Below, piece by piece: positions 1-11,219 of a DNA stretch of 64,000 bases (positions are counted from its first letter, which is position 1; every line of letters begins with the position of its first letter). Where the stretch lies: the NCBI GenBank assembly GCA_021741155.1, contig JAIOYP010000016.1, positions 1 to 64,000 of the forward strand, in the 5' to 3' direction. A program made the translations under genes and the position numbers. The stretch comes from Flavobacteriales bacterium (GTDB lineage: Bacteria > Bacteroidota > Bacteroidia > UBA10329). The notes below the pieces were generated by a model. It searched no databases. It saw nothing but the letters and a program-made list of their open reading frames with translations, and was not told the DNA's origin.

Positions 1-2185
1 ATTTGATTCGTACCAATCGTACTTCCTGCTCGGTGTAATCGTCTTCACCTAGTTCGGCCAGCGCAGCTTCAATACTATCCGTTTCGGCTTCTTCTTGGAA
101 GTATTCATAGATGTCGTCCTGCTTGTCTTCATCCACTTCCTCGTTGATGTAATAGTCGATGTTCACCTTGGTTCCTGAACTAACGATATGCTCAATTTCG
201 GTCAAGAGGTCGTCCATGCTCAGACCTTTTGCATCAGCAATATCCTCAAGGTCGAGTTTTCTGTCGATACTTTGGATGATGTAAACCTTATTGCTCGATT
301 TGTTGACCACGGTTTTAACAACCATGTCCTGCTCGCGCTCTATCTCGTTCTCCTCTACATATTCCTGAATGAGTTCGAGGAATGGTTCTCCATATTTTTT
401 AGCTTTTCCTGCGCCAACACCCGTAATGTCGGTCAACTCGTCCATAGTAATCGGATAGCGGAACGCCATGTCTTCCAAAGATGGATCTTGGAAAATGACG
501 AAAGGAGGAAGATTCTCTTCCTTGGAAATATCCTTCCGAAGGTCTTTTAGCATTTTTAGCAATACATCGTCAGTAGAACCACCACCTTTCATCGCGCCAG
601 CTGGCATAGCATCTTCTGCTTCGGTAGCGGCTTCGTAATCATGGTCAATCGTCATCATGAATGAAGTCGGCTTGTCCAAATAAGCTTGTCCAACATCAGT
701 CAATTTTAAAAGGCCATAATTTTCAATATCCTTGGTCAAATAGCCATGAATCACGGCTTGTCTGACCATCGATTGCCAGTAGCGTTCACCTTTTTCAGCA
801 CCCTCGCCAAAGGCATCAAGCGTATCGTGCTTGTAGGATTTAATCTGAGATGAATTGGTGCCCAACATGATGTTGATGACATGTTTGGATTTGAACTTTT
901 CTTTGATGTCAACAACTGTTTGAAGGATAGCTGTCAATTCATCCTGTGCTTCTTCCTGTTTCTTAGGATGCTTGCAATTGTCGCAATGTTCGTTGCAACC
1001 TTTTGCGTCAAACTCCTCCCCAAAATAGTGTAGGATGAATTTCCTTCTGCAAACAGAAGTTTCTACATATGATACAACCTCACCTAGCAACTGCTTGCCA
1101 ATTTCTTGTTCAGAAATGGGTTTGCCTTGCATGAATTTTTCCAGTTTAGCGATGTCGTCATAACTGTAGAAAGCTAGGCAATTTCCTTCTCCACCATCGC
1201 GGCCAGCGCGTCCTGTTTCTTGATAATAACCTTCAAGACTCTTAGGGATATCGTGGTGAATAACGTACCGAACATCTGGCTTATCAATTCCCATCCCAAA
1301 GGCGATGGTAGCGCAAATTACATCCGCATCTTCCATCAAGAATGCATCTTGATGTTTGACACGTGTTGCTGCGTCCAATCCTGCATGATAAGGCAGCGCC
1401 TTGATGCCGTTTACCTGAAGCGATTCGGCCATTTCCTCTACTTTTTTACGGCTGAGGCAATAAACGATACCCGATTTTCCTTCGTGTTCTTTGATGTAGC
1501 GAATCATATCGCGCGCCACATTCTTCGATTTTGGACGAATCTCATAATAGAGGTTGTCGCGGTTGAAGGATGATTTGAACACGTTTGCCTCGTTCATTCC
1601 GAGGTTTTTTTGAATATCGCTCTGCACTTTCGGTGTAGCGGTTGCGGTCAATGCCATTACGGGCACATTCCCAATTGCCTCAATCATCGGACGCAATCTT
1701 CTGTATTCTGGACGGAAATCATGTCCCCATTCAGAAATACAATGCGCCTCATCAATAGCTACAAGCGAAATGTTGACATCCTTGAAGAAATCAATGTTCT
1801 CCTGCTTATTCAACGATTCAGGAGCTACGTATAGCAATTTGGTAATACCTGCTTTGATGTCGCTTCGCACTTGTTCTGCCTCACCCTTATTTAGAGATGA
1901 GTTGAGAAAATGTGCAATTCCTCGCTCCGAGCCGAAGCTTCGGATGGAATCCACCTGATTCTTCATTAATGCGATAAGTGGAGATACAACAATAGCGGTT
2001 CCCTCCGATAATAACGCTGGCAGCTGATAGCACAACGATTTACCACCACCAGTGGGCATGATGACGAATGTGTCATTCCCTTCGAGGACACTTTTGATAA
2101 TCTTTTCCTGTTCTCCTTTAAACTGGTTAAAGCCGAAATGCTTTTTAAGCGCTTCTTTTAAATCTGATCCAACTTCTATTTCCAT
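1..2185 (-). CDS. recQ: ATP-dependent DNA helicase RecQ (C-terminus beyond window edge)
   Basis: Superfamily-2 3'-5' DNA helicase acting in recombination and fork repair. Read on the minus strand from ATG at 2185, it stays open for 728 codons to the window edge, so the last residues are missing. The Walker A loop MPTGGGKS lies at residues 43-50 and the DEAH box (IDEAHCISEWGH) at about 144-155. The conserved GRAGRDG helicase motif follows, then the RecQ zinc-binding cysteines (CRRKF, then CNEHCDNC) near residues 375-400. A winged-helix region and an HRDC domain (about 530-610, with ITGVGAGKAKKYG) come next, then an acidic tail. The tail makes it the long RecQ form common in Bacteroidota. It is divergent from the glycosyltransferase at 2448. 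Confidence 0.95.
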   Translation of the reverse strand, partial: MEIEVGSDLKEALKKHFGFNQFKGEQEKIIKSVLEGNDTFVIMPTGGGKSLCYQLPALLSEGTAIVVSPLIALMKNQVDSIRSFGSERGIAHFLNSSLNKGEAEQVRSDIKAGITKLLYVAPESLNKQENIDFFKDVNISLVAIDEAHCISEWGHDFRPEYRRLRPMIEAIGNVPVMALTATATPKVQSDIQKNLGMNEANVFKSSFNRDNLYYEIRPKSKNVARDMIRYIKEHEGKSGIVYCLSRKKVEEMAESLQVNGIKALPYHAGLDAATRVKHQDAFLMEDADVICATIAFGMGIDKPDVRYVIHHDIPKSLEGYYQETGRAGRDGGEGNCLAFYSYDDIAKLEKFMQGKPISEQEIGKQLLGEVVSYVETSVCRRKFILHYFGEEFDAKGCNEHCDNCKHPKKQEEAQDELTAILQTVVDIKEKFKSKHVINIMLGTNSSQIKSYKHDTLDAFGEGAEKGERYWQSMVRQAVIHGYLTKDIENYGLLKLTDVGQAYLDKPTSFMMTIDHDYEAATEAEDAMPAGAMKGGGSTDDVLLKMLKDLRKDISKEENLPPFVIFQDPSLEDMAFRYPITMDELTDITGVGAGKAKKYGEPFLELIQEYVEENEIEREQDMVVKTVVNKSSNKVYIIQSIDRKLDLEDIADAKGLSMDDLLTEIEHIVSSGTKVNIDYYINEEVDEDKQDDIYEYFQEEAETDSIEAALAELGEDDYTEQEVRLVRIK

Positions 2186-2447
2186 TAATTTTTTTCCCTT
2201 GATGTCTAAAGATAGGAATTTGCGTAAAACCGCAACCCCGTATTTTCAGTTTTTATCCGAACCCACTGATTCAATCGATGAACCCCTTGTTTTTGGGGGC
2301 GCAAAAGTGAGTAATAAACTCCTTTTTCTAGCAAGATTGCTAGGCACTAACGCTTACTTTTATGATTATTGCAACGAGAACAACAATTCTGCATGCATAA
2401 TAAATCGAATCGGGGCTTAATTAGAAGATTTCAATCCCATTAATTCA

Positions 2448-3326
2448 ATGAAAGACCTTACGATTATCATTCCTGCATACAACGAAGAGGCTTCTTTGCG
2501 GGAGTTTTTACCTGAGTTGATTTCGTTTGTCAAAGCGAACGACTTGCATTTGATTGTCGTTAATGATGGGTCTAAGGACGAAACGCTATCCGTTCTTAAG
2601 AAATTTGAAGGAACAGAACGGTTTGCTTTCTACTCGCATAAAGTCAATCGAGGTTATGGTGGCGCAATTAAAACAGGAATACGAAATGCGGTAACCGAGT
2701 TCGTTATCACTATTGATGCCGATGGTCAGCACGATTTAAACGATGTGCTGGCTTTGCGCGATATGATTGGAAAGACCGATGCAGATATGATTGTTGGCAG
2801 CAGATTGGCTCATAAGGATGCATCCTTATATAGAGGTATAGGAAAAAGCCTGATTCGGTGGTTTGCCAAACTGCTTTTACCTATACATATTAATGACATC
2901 AATTCGGGAATGAAAATCTACAATACAGAGATGGCCAAGCGCTATATCCGACTTTGTCCCGATCACATGGCTTATAGCGACATAATTGCTATGGTTTTCA
3001 TTAGCAAACGTCATTTAGTGCTAGAGCAACCCATCAATATTAAACCTAGAACTGCTGGAGTAAGTACCATTAGCACGCTTACAGCCATAGAAACAGTAAA
3101 AGAGATATTGAATATTGTAATTCTGTTCAATCCAATGCGCGTGTTCTTTCCAATTGCGTTTATGAGTATTGCGTTGGCCTTGGCTTGGGGAATCCCGATT
3201 GCACTGCGTGGACGAGGAGTGAGTACGGGAGCGATGCTTGGTTTCACCACTGGACTTTTATTCTTCTTTTTAGGACTTCTTGCAGAGCAACTTTCTCAGA
3301 TTAGAAAGGCTAGCGTGGATGAATAA
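2448..3326 (+). CDS. Family 2 glycosyltransferase (polyprenyl-phosphate sugar transferase type)
   Basis: A 292-residue GT-A fold enzyme that probably transfers a sugar from a nucleotide donor to polyprenyl phosphate on the inner face of the membrane. The N-terminus has IIIPAYNEE (residues 6-14) and VVNDGSKDE (37-45). The metal-binding DADGQHD is at 90-96. Two hydrophobic segments near the C-terminus (about 225-245 and 255-275) anchor it, as in dolichyl-phosphate-mannose-synthase-like and ArnC-like proteins. The sugar and acceptor cannot be read from sequence. It is convergent with the TPR membrane protein at 3344, with only 17 nt between them and no clear terminator. Confidence 0.85.
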   Translation: MKDLTIIIPAYNEEASLREFLPELISFVKANDLHLIVVNDGSKDETLSVLKKFEGTERFAFYSHKVNRGYGGAIKTGIRNAVTEFVITIDADGQHDLNDVLALRDMIGKTDADMIVGSRLAHKDASLYRGIGKSLIRWFAKLLLPIHINDINSGMKIYNTEMAKRYIRLCPDHMAYSDIIAMVFISKRHLVLEQPINIKPRTAGVSTISTLTAIETVKEILNIVILFNPMRVFFPIAFMSIALALAWGIPIALRGRGVSTGAMLGFTTGLLFFFLGLLAEQLSQIRKASVDE

Positions 3327-3343
3327 TCTGCCCTGCTAATTCT

Positions 3344-5287
3344 CTATTTTTTCAGAAGAGACTTTCCCCAATTCAAATTGTTCTTGGCGAGTTCATAGCC
3401 CGGATTTAGCTCCAGCGCTTTTTCGCAGGCTTTAATTGCCTTTTCGGGCTCGTTCAATTCATTGTATGCACAACAGATATTGTTGTAAGCTTCAGCGTAA
3501 TCTGGCTTTAGTTCAATAGCTTTTCTGCATTCAGCAATACAATCTTCAAATCGTTTAAGTCGATAATATTCTAGACTTAGATTGAGATAATTTTCTGGCG
3601 AAGGATTGGTTGCTGCAAGAGTTTCTTTTTGTTTCAAAGCTTGATCGGCACTCACCGAAAGTCCATCTAGTAATTGCTTGGCGTTCTCGTGGCCGGGGCT
3701 CAGTCTTAGAACTTCCGTTAAGTGATAACGAGCATTGGAAACATCACCCTTTTTCATCAGCCATTGAGCATAGAAATAATGACAATCAGGGTAGCCAGCT
3801 CCCTTTTGGATGCTTTCCTCGTAATAGCGCTGTGCGAGTTCGCTGTTGCCCGAAGCGGCTTGGCAAATGGCCATATTTAAACTCAAATACGGGTGATTTC
3901 CGTATTCAGTAGAGAACGCACGAGTGTAATAATCAATCGCAGACTGGTAATCTCCAACGCGCATTTTTGCCAAACCATAGTTCATCAAGCCGCGTCCGTT
4001 GTTCGGGCTTTTAATGGTTACATCGCGCCACAGACTTTCATCGCTAGACCAAATGATGTTTCGTTGATGAGTTCCGTAAGCGTTTCCAGCTAAAATTATC
4101 AATCCTAAAATCATGGTGATAGAACGCACTGCTGAAGATTTTTCCAGTTGAGGTTTTAACAGAAGATAGAATCCCCACGATGCAGCCATGGTAAGACCCA
4201 TAAACGGATAGAACATTCGGTGGTCGTTGGTCACTTCTGCCAGCGGAATTATGCTTGAGGTTGGCACCAAAGCAACAATAAACCAAATAAGCCCGAAGGA
4301 AATTGGGCGTAACTGTTCCTTTTTTGAGCAATAAATGATGCTTGCGGCTAGAGCAATCAGAAACAACATTCCGACAATGAAACGGTAGTCTGCTAAGCTG
4401 GTAACAAGCGTCCAATCTGTATCGGCACTCAGATTAATTGGGATGAAAAATGTCCAGAAATATCGGAGAATGACAAACGGTTGAGTAATCAGGTAATTGT
4501 AAACGGATGGGCCTCCTGCAATCCACGTTTCGGGTTCCATTTGTCTGGTAAACAGAAAGGCGATGCCACAAACTACGATTACTGCAATCGATTTTTTGAA
4601 TGCGCTCCATCCATTCTTGAATGTGTTTACGGAGAGTTTGGAGAGGTCGGTTTTTTCTTCGAACAAAAGAATGTAGGCGAACAGCATTCCAACGTACATC
4701 ACCGAAGTTGGTTTGGTAAGAATTCCTACTACGATTATGGGAAGCGCCCAAAGCTTTTTCTTGCCAGTAGTATATTGATAGACAACAAGTGCAGCTACCA
4801 CCAACGCGGTTGAAATAATGTCTGACCGTGCTGATATATAATTGATGGATTCGGCATTTGCCGTGTGGAGAACGTACCATGCCACTGCAAATAATGCCAC
4901 GGCATCTGCGGCAAATTGGTCGGTCAACTTCCTGAAAACCTGTCGGAACAAGAAAAACATCATTATTCCCTGAAAGATTACCCACAAAAACGTGGAAATG
5001 TGGAAGTAAAACGGGTCCAGTTTATTTCCTGCTAAGTAATAATCCACAGCGGCAGAAAGCGTGACAATCGGGCGGTAAGACTGATTGGTAGGAAGCGAAC
5101 TTTGAGTAGCGCCATCGGTGAAATACTCTTTGAAATATTTCAGGTCTTTCACGTAACCATTGTTAACAATGGTATGACTATCGTCAAAGTGAAAACCGTT
5201 GTTAAAATGGTTCCAATAAGTGGCGGTAAATACAATCAGAAGCAGAATTGCTAGAAGTCTGATGGTAGATATTCGTTCCAATTTCAT
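3344..5287 (-). CDS. Multi-spanning membrane protein with C-terminal TPR repeats (TMTC/GT-C-like)
   Basis: This 647-residue protein has about nine or ten transmembrane segments in residues 1-420, followed by a soluble tail of tetratricopeptide repeats. The first loop (FHFDDSHTIVNN, then SYRPIVTLSAAVDYYLAG) resembles GT-C glycosyltransferases of the TMTC/O-mannosyltransferase kind, where an acidic pair in loop 1 is catalytic. The TPR tail (for example AEAYNNICCAYNELNEPEKA) includes at least four repeats and would sit on one face of the membrane. Surface protein glycosylation is possible but not proven. The ATG at 5287 starts with a positively charged segment and a hydrophobic helix. Confidence 0.75.
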   Translation of the reverse strand: MKLERISTIRLLAILLLIVFTATYWNHFNNGFHFDDSHTIVNNGYVKDLKYFKEYFTDGATQSSLPTNQSYRPIVTLSAAVDYYLAGNKLDPFYFHISTFLWVIFQGIMMFFLFRQVFRKLTDQFAADAVALFAVAWYVLHTANAESINYISARSDIISTALVVAALVVYQYTTGKKKLWALPIIVVGILTKPTSVMYVGMLFAYILLFEEKTDLSKLSVNTFKNGWSAFKKSIAVIVVCGIAFLFTRQMEPETWIAGGPSVYNYLITQPFVILRYFWTFFIPINLSADTDWTLVTSLADYRFIVGMLFLIALAASIIYCSKKEQLRPISFGLIWFIVALVPTSSIIPLAEVTNDHRMFYPFMGLTMAASWGFYLLLKPQLEKSSAVRSITMILGLIILAGNAYGTHQRNIIWSSDESLWRDVTIKSPNNGRGLMNYGLAKMRVGDYQSAIDYYTRAFSTEYGNHPYLSLNMAICQAASGNSELAQRYYEESIQKGAGYPDCHYFYAQWLMKKGDVSNARYHLTEVLRLSPGHENAKQLLDGLSVSADQALKQKETLAATNPSPENYLNLSLEYYRLKRFEDCIAECRKAIELKPDYAEAYNNICCAYNELNEPEKAIKACEKALELNPGYELAKNNLNWGKSLLKK

Positions 5288-5432
5288 TTTCCTCTTTCGT
5301 AAGGCGCGATTTCAACTCTTTGGATAATTCTGCCCCGAATATAATCGTGTCAGGCCAATCGACATGAACGGATTGGTATAAACCTGCCAATTTTAACCTT
5401 GACATCTTCGGTCAATAAACGAAACGCAACAT

Positions 5433-5440
5433 TACCTTTG
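5433..5440 (+). promoter_or_regulatory. Bacteroidota -7 promoter box of tatC
   Basis: TACCTTTG matches the TAnnTTTG box recognised by the Bacteroidota primary sigma factor. It continues as TACCTTTGCGCGCC and ends immediately before the tatC ATG at 5447, so the transcript would be nearly leaderless. No TTG -33 element stands at the usual 17-23 nt spacing. The box also supports the short tatC start over an upstream in-frame TTG. Confidence 0.6.
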
Positions 5441-5446
5441 CGCGCC

Positions 5447-6271
5447 ATGAGTAAAGAACTTCCCGAAGGTGAGGTAAGAGAAGAGGGAGAGATGTCGTTC
5501 CTAGAGCATTTGGAAGTGCTTCGGTGGCATTTGGTACGCTCGGTTTCGGCCATTTTCATTACGTCTATTGCTGCGTTCTTCGCTAAGGAATTCCTTTTCG
5601 ATACGTTGCTTCTCGGCCCCAAAAGTGGTGATTTTTGGACCTATCGCATGGCCTGCAAATATCTCGATTTGCTGTGTTTTGATGAGATGCCTTTCGACCT
5701 CATTAACATCAGTATGTCAGGTCAATTCAGTACACATATTGTAGTTTCAATTATTGCTGGATTTGTGGTGGCGTTCCCGTATGTTGTGTTTGAAATTTGG
5801 CGTTTTGTCAAGCCCGGTCTTCATAGCAACGAACGGAAATATGCCAATGGAATGGTATTTTATGTGTCATTCCTATTCATTCTTGGCGTGTTGTTCGGGT
5901 ACTACTTTATTGCACCACTTTCGGTCAACTTTTTAGGAACATATCAGGTAAGTGAGACCATTCGAAATCAGATTGATTTGAACAGTTATTTCAGCACCAT
6001 TGCAACGCTTGTTTTAGCAAGTGGAGTTGTTTTTGAATTGCCAATTCTCATTTATTTCCTCACAAAAATTGGGCTAGTGACTCCAGCTTCATTAAGACAA
6101 TATCGCAAACACGCGGTCGTTGGAATCCTGATATTGGCGGCCGTCATCACACCGCCAGATGTGTCTAGTCAAATCCTAGTATTCATTCCATTGATGTTGT
6201 TGTATGAAATAAGTATTGGAGTTTCGGCACTGGTGTTGCGAAACGAAGCCAAGGCAAATGCCGATATTTGA
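5447..6271 (+). CDS. tatC: Sec-independent protein translocase subunit TatC
   Basis: Integral membrane core of the twin-arginine translocase, which binds RR signal peptides and exports folded proteins. The product is 274 residues with six predicted membrane helices. Family signatures are MSFLEHLEVLRWHL near the N-terminus, FEIWRFVKPGL with the following ER in the first cytoplasmic loop, and ITPPD before the last helix. ATG at 5447 was chosen over an in-frame TTG 48 nt upstream because the family's N-terminal signature starts about 15 residues after it and a promoter box lies just before it. No tatA or tatB gene is in the window. Confidence 0.95.
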   Translation: MSKELPEGEVREEGEMSFLEHLEVLRWHLVRSVSAIFITSIAAFFAKEFLFDTLLLGPKSGDFWTYRMACKYLDLLCFDEMPFDLINISMSGQFSTHIVVSIIAGFVVAFPYVVFEIWRFVKPGLHSNERKYANGMVFYVSFLFILGVLFGYYFIAPLSVNFLGTYQVSETIRNQIDLNSYFSTIATLVLASGVVFELPILIYFLTKIGLVTPASLRQYRKHAVVGILILAAVITPPDVSSQILVFIPLMLLYEISIGVSALVLRNEAKANADI

Positions 6272-6298
6272 ACCGATGAGAGAAGCGCGGCCTAGTTT

Positions 6299-8902
6299 AT
6301 GACCCATTTCCGATATTTTCTGCTTGCGCTTTTCATGCTCTTTTCGAGCGTCATCCTCGCGCAGGAAAAAACCAAGGTAAAAGGAACAATTACTGATGCT
6401 CAAACGGGCGAGCCTTTGCCGTTTGTAAACGTTGCTTTTGTGGGTAAAAACGTAGGAACCACCACCGATTTCAATGGTAAATATCAAATGGACACCAAAT
6501 GGGGTTCAGATAAAGTTCAGGCCTCGTTTATGGGGTATGAGCCGATGGAGAAAACCGTTACCCAAGGAGTGAACAATACGGTTGATTTTGCACTGGAACC
6601 CAAGCAGATTAAGCTTGATGAAGTTGTTGTGAAGGCGAAAGGTCGCTACAAGAACAAGGAAAACCCTGCGGTTGAACTGATACAAAGAGTAGTTGATAAT
6701 CGAGACAAAAACCGCAAAGAAGGGTTCGATCACTATCAGTACGACAAGTACGAGAAGATGCAGCTCGACATCAACAACATCACCGAGGAATTCATGAACC
6801 GTAAGGCGTTCAAGAAGTTCGCTTTTATGTGGGAATATGTTGATACATCAACCGTAAACGGAAAACCATATTTGCCACTTTATCTCACCGAAACAAAGTC
6901 GAAAGTTTATTTGAGGAAAGAACCCAAGGCTGAGAAAGAGGTCACTTATGGATTGAAAACAGTTGGTTTTGAGGATTTCATGGATGCCGAAGGGATTGAC
7001 TATTTCATGGAGAAGATCTATCAGGATATTGACATCTACGACAATACCATCCTGTTGATGGAGAAGCAATTCAAGAGTCCGATTTCCAACATCGCTCCAG
7101 TCTCATACAAGTATTTCATCCTTGATACGATGGATATCAATGGGGTCCAATGCGTTCAGATGGCATTTCAACCAAGGAATAGCGCGGATCTTGCTTTTAG
7201 AGGAGATTTGTGGGTCGCACTCGATTCATCTTATGCGGTTAAGAAGGTGATAATGACCATCACGCGAAGCGCCAACATCAACTTTGTAAGTGCGTTGGAA
7301 ATTCAGCAGGAATTCGATTATTCGCCAGAATTGAACTGGCATTTGGTAAAAGACCAAATGACGATTGATTACAACATGCTTACTAATAGCATGGGGATGT
7401 ACGGCAAGAAAACGGTCACTTACAAGGATATTATTGTCAATCAACCTGCACCTGATTCTGTTTGGGCCGATCGCGCTCGGTATGTTATTAAGGAAGATGC
7501 CAAGACCCAAGGCGAAGAGTTTTGGGAAACCGCTCGCCATGAAGAGCTCAATAAGAACGAGCAGGGCGTGTATAACATGACCAAGGAAATGAAGGATTTG
7601 CCCGCCTTCAAACGGGCCATGAACATCCTTTTTCTTCTCATTTCTGGTTATTATGAGGTGGGTGTGGTTGATTTTGGCCCATTATACAATGCCGTCAGTC
7701 TTAACTCGGTCGAACATTGGAGGTTTCGACTTGCAGTTAAAACTAACAAGAAATTCAGTGATAAATGGAAGTTGGAAACGTATCTAGCTTACGGTCTTGA
7801 CGACCGAAAGGACAAGCGATTGAAAGGTGGCGGAGGCGTTACTTATCTGTTCAAGCAGCGGCCTTATCATCAGATTAGCGCTGAGTTTCAGAGAGATATT
7901 CAAATGCCCGGACAGGCGCTTTTGCTAGCCAGTGATGATAATATTTTCCTTTCGGCTCGAAGAGGCGTAGCCAATCTGATGATTTACTACGATTCATACA
8001 GACTGAATTATTTGAAAGAGTGGAATTTCGGTCTTGGGGTGGGAATAAATTTGGAGCACAGAAGACGCGAAGTTGCTGGTGCGTTGACTTTTGACCCTGT
8101 CAATGAAAGTCTAGCTGACCCAAAACTTGTAGCCACGAACGAGGTTGGATTGACGTTGCGTTACGCTCCAAATGTGAAATACTATGAAGGTCGATCATCG
8201 CGCGTGCCAATGCTTAATAAGTACCCAATTTTGGACATCAGTTACAACTATTCCATTCCAGGATTTTTGGATGCTGCGTATGAATATCACAAGATTGGAG
8301 TGCGCTTGTTTAAGCGGATTTACATGAGTCCAATCGGTTTTGCCGATACTCAATTTGAAGGTGGTTGGATGATTGGTCGGGTGCCGTTTCCGTTGCTATT
8401 CATTCATCGTGGAAACCAGACGTTCTTTCATGACCCAAACACGTTTAATATGATGAACTGGTTTGAGTTTGTGAGCGATAAGTACATTTCGATTGATTAT
8501 TACCATCACTTTAATGGTTTCTTTTTCAATAAGGTTCCGTTCCTTAAAAAGTTGAAATGGAGGTTGACAACGGGTGTGAAAGCAGTTTGGGGCGGTGTAT
8601 CCGTTGGTAACACTCCAGGCATGACAGAAAGTGATAATATTTTCAAATTTCCTAGCCGAAGAGTGCAAGACAAAAAAGGGAATCCAATTCTTGATCAATA
8701 CGGGAACGAGCAATATGGTCAGGTAACATTTACGTTGGAAAAAATGCCTTACGTTGAAGCTAGTATTGGGATTGAAAATATTTTCAAGGTCATTAGCGTT
8801 GATCTCGTAAAGCGCTTCACTCACTTGGATAACCCGAACGTATCGCAACTGGGTTCGGCCAAGGGTTGGGGCTTTAGGGTAAGAGCAGGAATTCGTTTCT
8901 AA
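6299..8902 (+). CDS. DUF5686 outer-membrane protein with carboxypeptidase-regulatory-like domain
   Basis: An 867-residue exported protein. Residues 1-21 are a signal peptide ending ILAQ. Residues 24-105 form a CarboxypepD_reg-like beta-sandwich ([20 protein letters not shown]), the domain that starts many SusC-like proteins. The rest matches the DUF5686 type: a central soluble region followed by alternating aromatic beta strands, ending in [10 protein letters not shown] with a terminal phenylalanine typical of outer-membrane barrels. No TonB plug domain is apparent. The stop codon overlaps the lptB start by one base, so the two are co-transcribed, which suggests an envelope role. Confidence 0.8.
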   Translation: MTHFRYFLLALFMLFSSVILAQEKTKVKGTITDAQTGEPLPFVNVAFVGKNVGTTTDFNGKYQMDTKWGSDKVQASFMGYEPMEKTVTQGVNNTVDFALEPKQIKLDEVVVKAKGRYKNKENPAVELIQRVVDNRDKNRKEGFDHYQYDKYEKMQLDINNITEEFMNRKAFKKFAFMWEYVDTSTVNGKPYLPLYLTETKSKVYLRKEPKAEKEVTYGLKTVGFEDFMDAEGIDYFMEKIYQDIDIYDNTILLMEKQFKSPISNIAPVSYKYFILDTMDINGVQCVQMAFQPRNSADLAFRGDLWVALDSSYAVKKVIMTITRSANINFVSALEIQQEFDYSPELNWHLVKDQMTIDYNMLTNSMGMYGKKTVTYKDIIVNQPAPDSVWADRARYVIKEDAKTQGEEFWETARHEELNKNEQGVYNMTKEMKDLPAFKRAMNILFLLISGYYEVGVVDFGPLYNAVSLNSVEHWRFRLAVKTNKKFSDKWKLETYLAYGLDDRKDKRLKGGGGVTYLFKQRPYHQISAEFQRDIQMPGQALLLASDDNIFLSARRGVANLMIYYDSYRLNYLKEWNFGLGVGINLEHRRREVAGALTFDPVNESLADPKLVATNEVGLTLRYAPNVKYYEGRSSRVPMLNKYPILDISYNYSIPGFLDAAYEYHKIGVRLFKRIYMSPIGFADTQFEGGWMIGRVPFPLLFIHRGNQTFFHDPNTFNMMNWFEFVSDKYISIDYYHHFNGFFFNKVPFLKKLKWRLTTGVKAVWGGVSVGNTPGMTESDNIFKFPSRRVQDKKGNPILDQYGNEQYGQVTFTLEKMPYVEASIGIENIFKVISVDLVKRFTHLDNPNVSQLGSAKGWGFRVRAGIRF

Positions 8903-9624
8903 TGAAACTTCGTGCGGAAAATATCAAGAAGAAATACGGCAGCCGCATGGTTGTTAAAGGTGTTTCCATCGAAGTAAGTCAAGGCGAAATTGTGGGGCTT
9001 TTAGGTCCAAATGGAGCTGGAAAAACCACATCCTTCTATATGATTGTTGGACTTATTCGTCCAAACGAAGGAGCTGTTTATTTGGATGATAAGGATATTA
9101 CCAATCTTCCGATGTACAAACGCGCGCAACTTGGGATCGGCTACTTGCCACAGGAAGCTTCCGTGTTCCGAAAGTTGAGCGTGGAGGACAACATTTTGGC
9201 GGTGCTAGAAATGGTCGGAGCTTCCAAAAAAGAGCAGCACGAAAAGCTAGAATCGTTGCTTGATGAGTTCGGATTGCAGCACGTGCGCAAAAACCGTGGC
9301 GACCTTTTATCAGGAGGAGAAAGAAGAAGAACGGAAATTGCCCGTTGTCTGGCTGTGAACCCGCATTTCATACTCTTGGATGAACCGTTTGCAGGAGTTG
9401 ACCCAATTGCAGTTGAAGACATTCAGGAAATTGTTTTCAAACTCAAGCAGAAGAACATCGGTATCCTCATCACCGACCATAACGTGCACGAAACACTACG
9501 AATTACCGACCGCGCATACCTCCTCTTTGAAGGAGACATTCTTAAAGCAGGATCAGCCGAAGACCTCGCCAATGATGAGCAGGTGAGAAGGGTTTATTTG
9601 GGCCAGAATTTTGTGCTTCGCTAA
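8902..9624 (+). CDS. lptB: LPS export ABC transporter ATP-binding protein LptB
   Basis: A 240-residue ABC ATPase that powers extraction of lipopolysaccharide from the inner membrane with LptF/G. Walker A is GPNGAGKTT (residues 35-43). The signature [16 protein letters not shown], with the ERRR variant typical of LptB, Walker [14 protein letters not shown] and the H-loop ITDHNV are all present. The start overlaps the stop of the DUF5686 gene (TAATG). The 3' end overlaps the convergent glycosyltransferase gene by 4 nt. No lptF, lptG or lptC is in the window. Confidence 0.93.
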   Translation: MKLRAENIKKKYGSRMVVKGVSIEVSQGEIVGLLGPNGAGKTTSFYMIVGLIRPNEGAVYLDDKDITNLPMYKRAQLGIGYLPQEASVFRKLSVEDNILAVLEMVGASKKEQHEKLESLLDEFGLQHVRKNRGDLLSGGERRRTEIARCLAVNPHFILLDEPFAGVDPIAVEDIQEIVFKLKQKNIGILITDHNVHETLRITDRAYLLFEGDILKAGSAEDLANDEQVRRVYLGQNFVLR

Positions 9625-11201
9625 AGCGATTTTCGCCTGTAAACGATAGCCCATTCAGCCCCATCTTCCGTTTTCCAGACTTCTTCAAACTCTGGCATTT
9701 CGGCAGGTTTCATGTCGTAACCCAGCCCCTCATAACTCACTTGTACGATGTATCGCGAATCATCCATCGGAAAAGTAGAAGCACACGTGAAGACACTTTC
9801 TTTGGTTACATAACCAGCAGCTGGTTTTTTCAGAACCTCAACAAAGGTGAACGTGGAAGAAATACATACCGCTTGAGGTTGAGCGTTTTGCAGAAGATAA
9901 TTGACGGCCCGTTGCGTTACGTTGATGCATTCTGTATAGCGCAAATTATTTCCTTTTTTCTGGGAATCAATCCTATTTGTATGATGGTAAATCATAAAAC
10001 CAAGAAAAATGAGCAGTACGTTTTTTAGCCAAATTGTTTGTTTTAGGGCAATATGAACGCCAGCCGAAAGCGCCAACATCAACAGCGGAAAGAGAAAAAG
10101 AAAGTATCTGTCGATGAAAAAATGCGCGGAGGTGAATAAAATCATCACAAACATCAACAACAGCGTTATCGGAAAAAACAGATGATTGACCGTTTTAGCC
10201 TTTTGAAATGGCCATATCATGGAAAGACCGAATACGACCAATACGGCAGGCAATCCATATTCGAAATACCAATTTGGTAGCCAAGAACTCAATTCGTGCA
10301 ACGTGGCAAAGCTCAGTGCAAGTAGCAAGGCCGATACTCTTGCCAAAACAGGCCCACGTGTCCAACCAAGTCCAATTACAGCCAAACCAGTAGCTACAAT
10401 AAGACCCCGTTGTTGTTGCTTAAAAATAATTTCAAGGGCCGTTCCAATGTTGTCTTTCCAATGGTTCGGTTCGGTGTCAAACATGCCCATGTGCTCTGGA
10501 AACATGAACCAGCCGAATTGAATTCGCTGAATGAGAAAATAGATGAAGGCCAGCGCAATTGGCGCTGCGGTACTGAGAAGAATGATGACCCGCTTTTTTG
10601 ACCAATCGCGGTCTGCGGTAAACTGAAATAATTCTACCAGACCAATAACTCCGATGGTCAGAATTCCGGTCTCTTTGGTTAGCAGCAGGCAGATTCCAGA
10701 TAGGATAAACAGAACAATGGATCGCCTCAGATAGAACAGAATTGTCAGAATCGTGAAAAGCGCAAGCTGAACTTCAGGCAACAGAAACCCAGATTGCTCA
10801 AGAAAAATGGGCTGTATGGCAAGCAATCCTGCAGCCCAAAATCCTGTAGAACGGTTGAAAAGCTGAGTGCCAAGTGCATAAACTGCAAAAAGCAGACATA
10901 CAGATACGAAAAGACAGAAGGAATGAACCGCAATAAAGGTGGTTCCGAACAAGGTCATCCAGACCGATGCGAAAAAATGGAATAGAATCGGATGACCACG
11001 AGAAAATTCTGGGTCAACAGAATTGGGTAGCAGTCCGGGGCCATTATCGTACATATCAAAGACGGCTGGGGCATACACCCACGCCTCATCCCAGAAATAG
11101 GGATAATCTAAGAACGGTATCTTGGTTAGTATGAAAAGGGCGACAATCGCTAGAAGCGCGAAATCCCAAAAACGTAGCGATTTAAGCCAATTCCAATTCA
11201 C
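9621..11201 (-). CDS. GT-C family glycosyltransferase (PMT/ArnT-like membrane protein)
   Basis: A 526-residue polytopic membrane protein. The first periplasmic loop carries [12 protein letters not shown], the DE-type acidic motif of family 39/83 GT-C transferases that use lipid-linked sugars. A second loop has [20 protein letters not shown], also common in this group. About eleven hydrophobic segments follow, with a short soluble C-terminus. The start is GTG at 11201; the nearby ATG is out of frame. It lies downstream of pssA-purS on the same strand. Which sugar or acceptor it uses cannot be told. Confidence 0.78.
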   Translation of the reverse strand: MNWNWLKSLRFWDFALLAIVALFILTKIPFLDYPYFWDEAWVYAPAVFDMYDNGPGLLPNSVDPEFSRGHPILFHFFASVWMTLFGTTFIAVHSFCLFVSVCLLFAVYALGTQLFNRSTGFWAAGLLAIQPIFLEQSGFLLPEVQLALFTILTILFYLRRSIVLFILSGICLLLTKETGILTIGVIGLVELFQFTADRDWSKKRVIILLSTAAPIALAFIYFLIQRIQFGWFMFPEHMGMFDTEPNHWKDNIGTALEIIFKQQQRGLIVATGLAVIGLGWTRGPVLARVSALLLALSFATLHELSSWLPNWYFEYGLPAVLVVFGLSMIWPFQKAKTVNHLFFPITLLLMFVMILFTSAHFFIDRYFLFLFPLLMLALSAGVHIALKQTIWLKNVLLIFLGFMIYHHTNRIDSQKKGNNLRYTECINVTQRAVNYLLQNAQPQAVCISSTFTFVEVLKKPAAGYVTKESVFTCASTFPMDDSRYIVQVSYEGLGYDMKPAEMPEFEEVWKTEDGAEWAIVYRRKSL

Positions 11202-11219
11202 ATACTAGGTTTAGGAATC

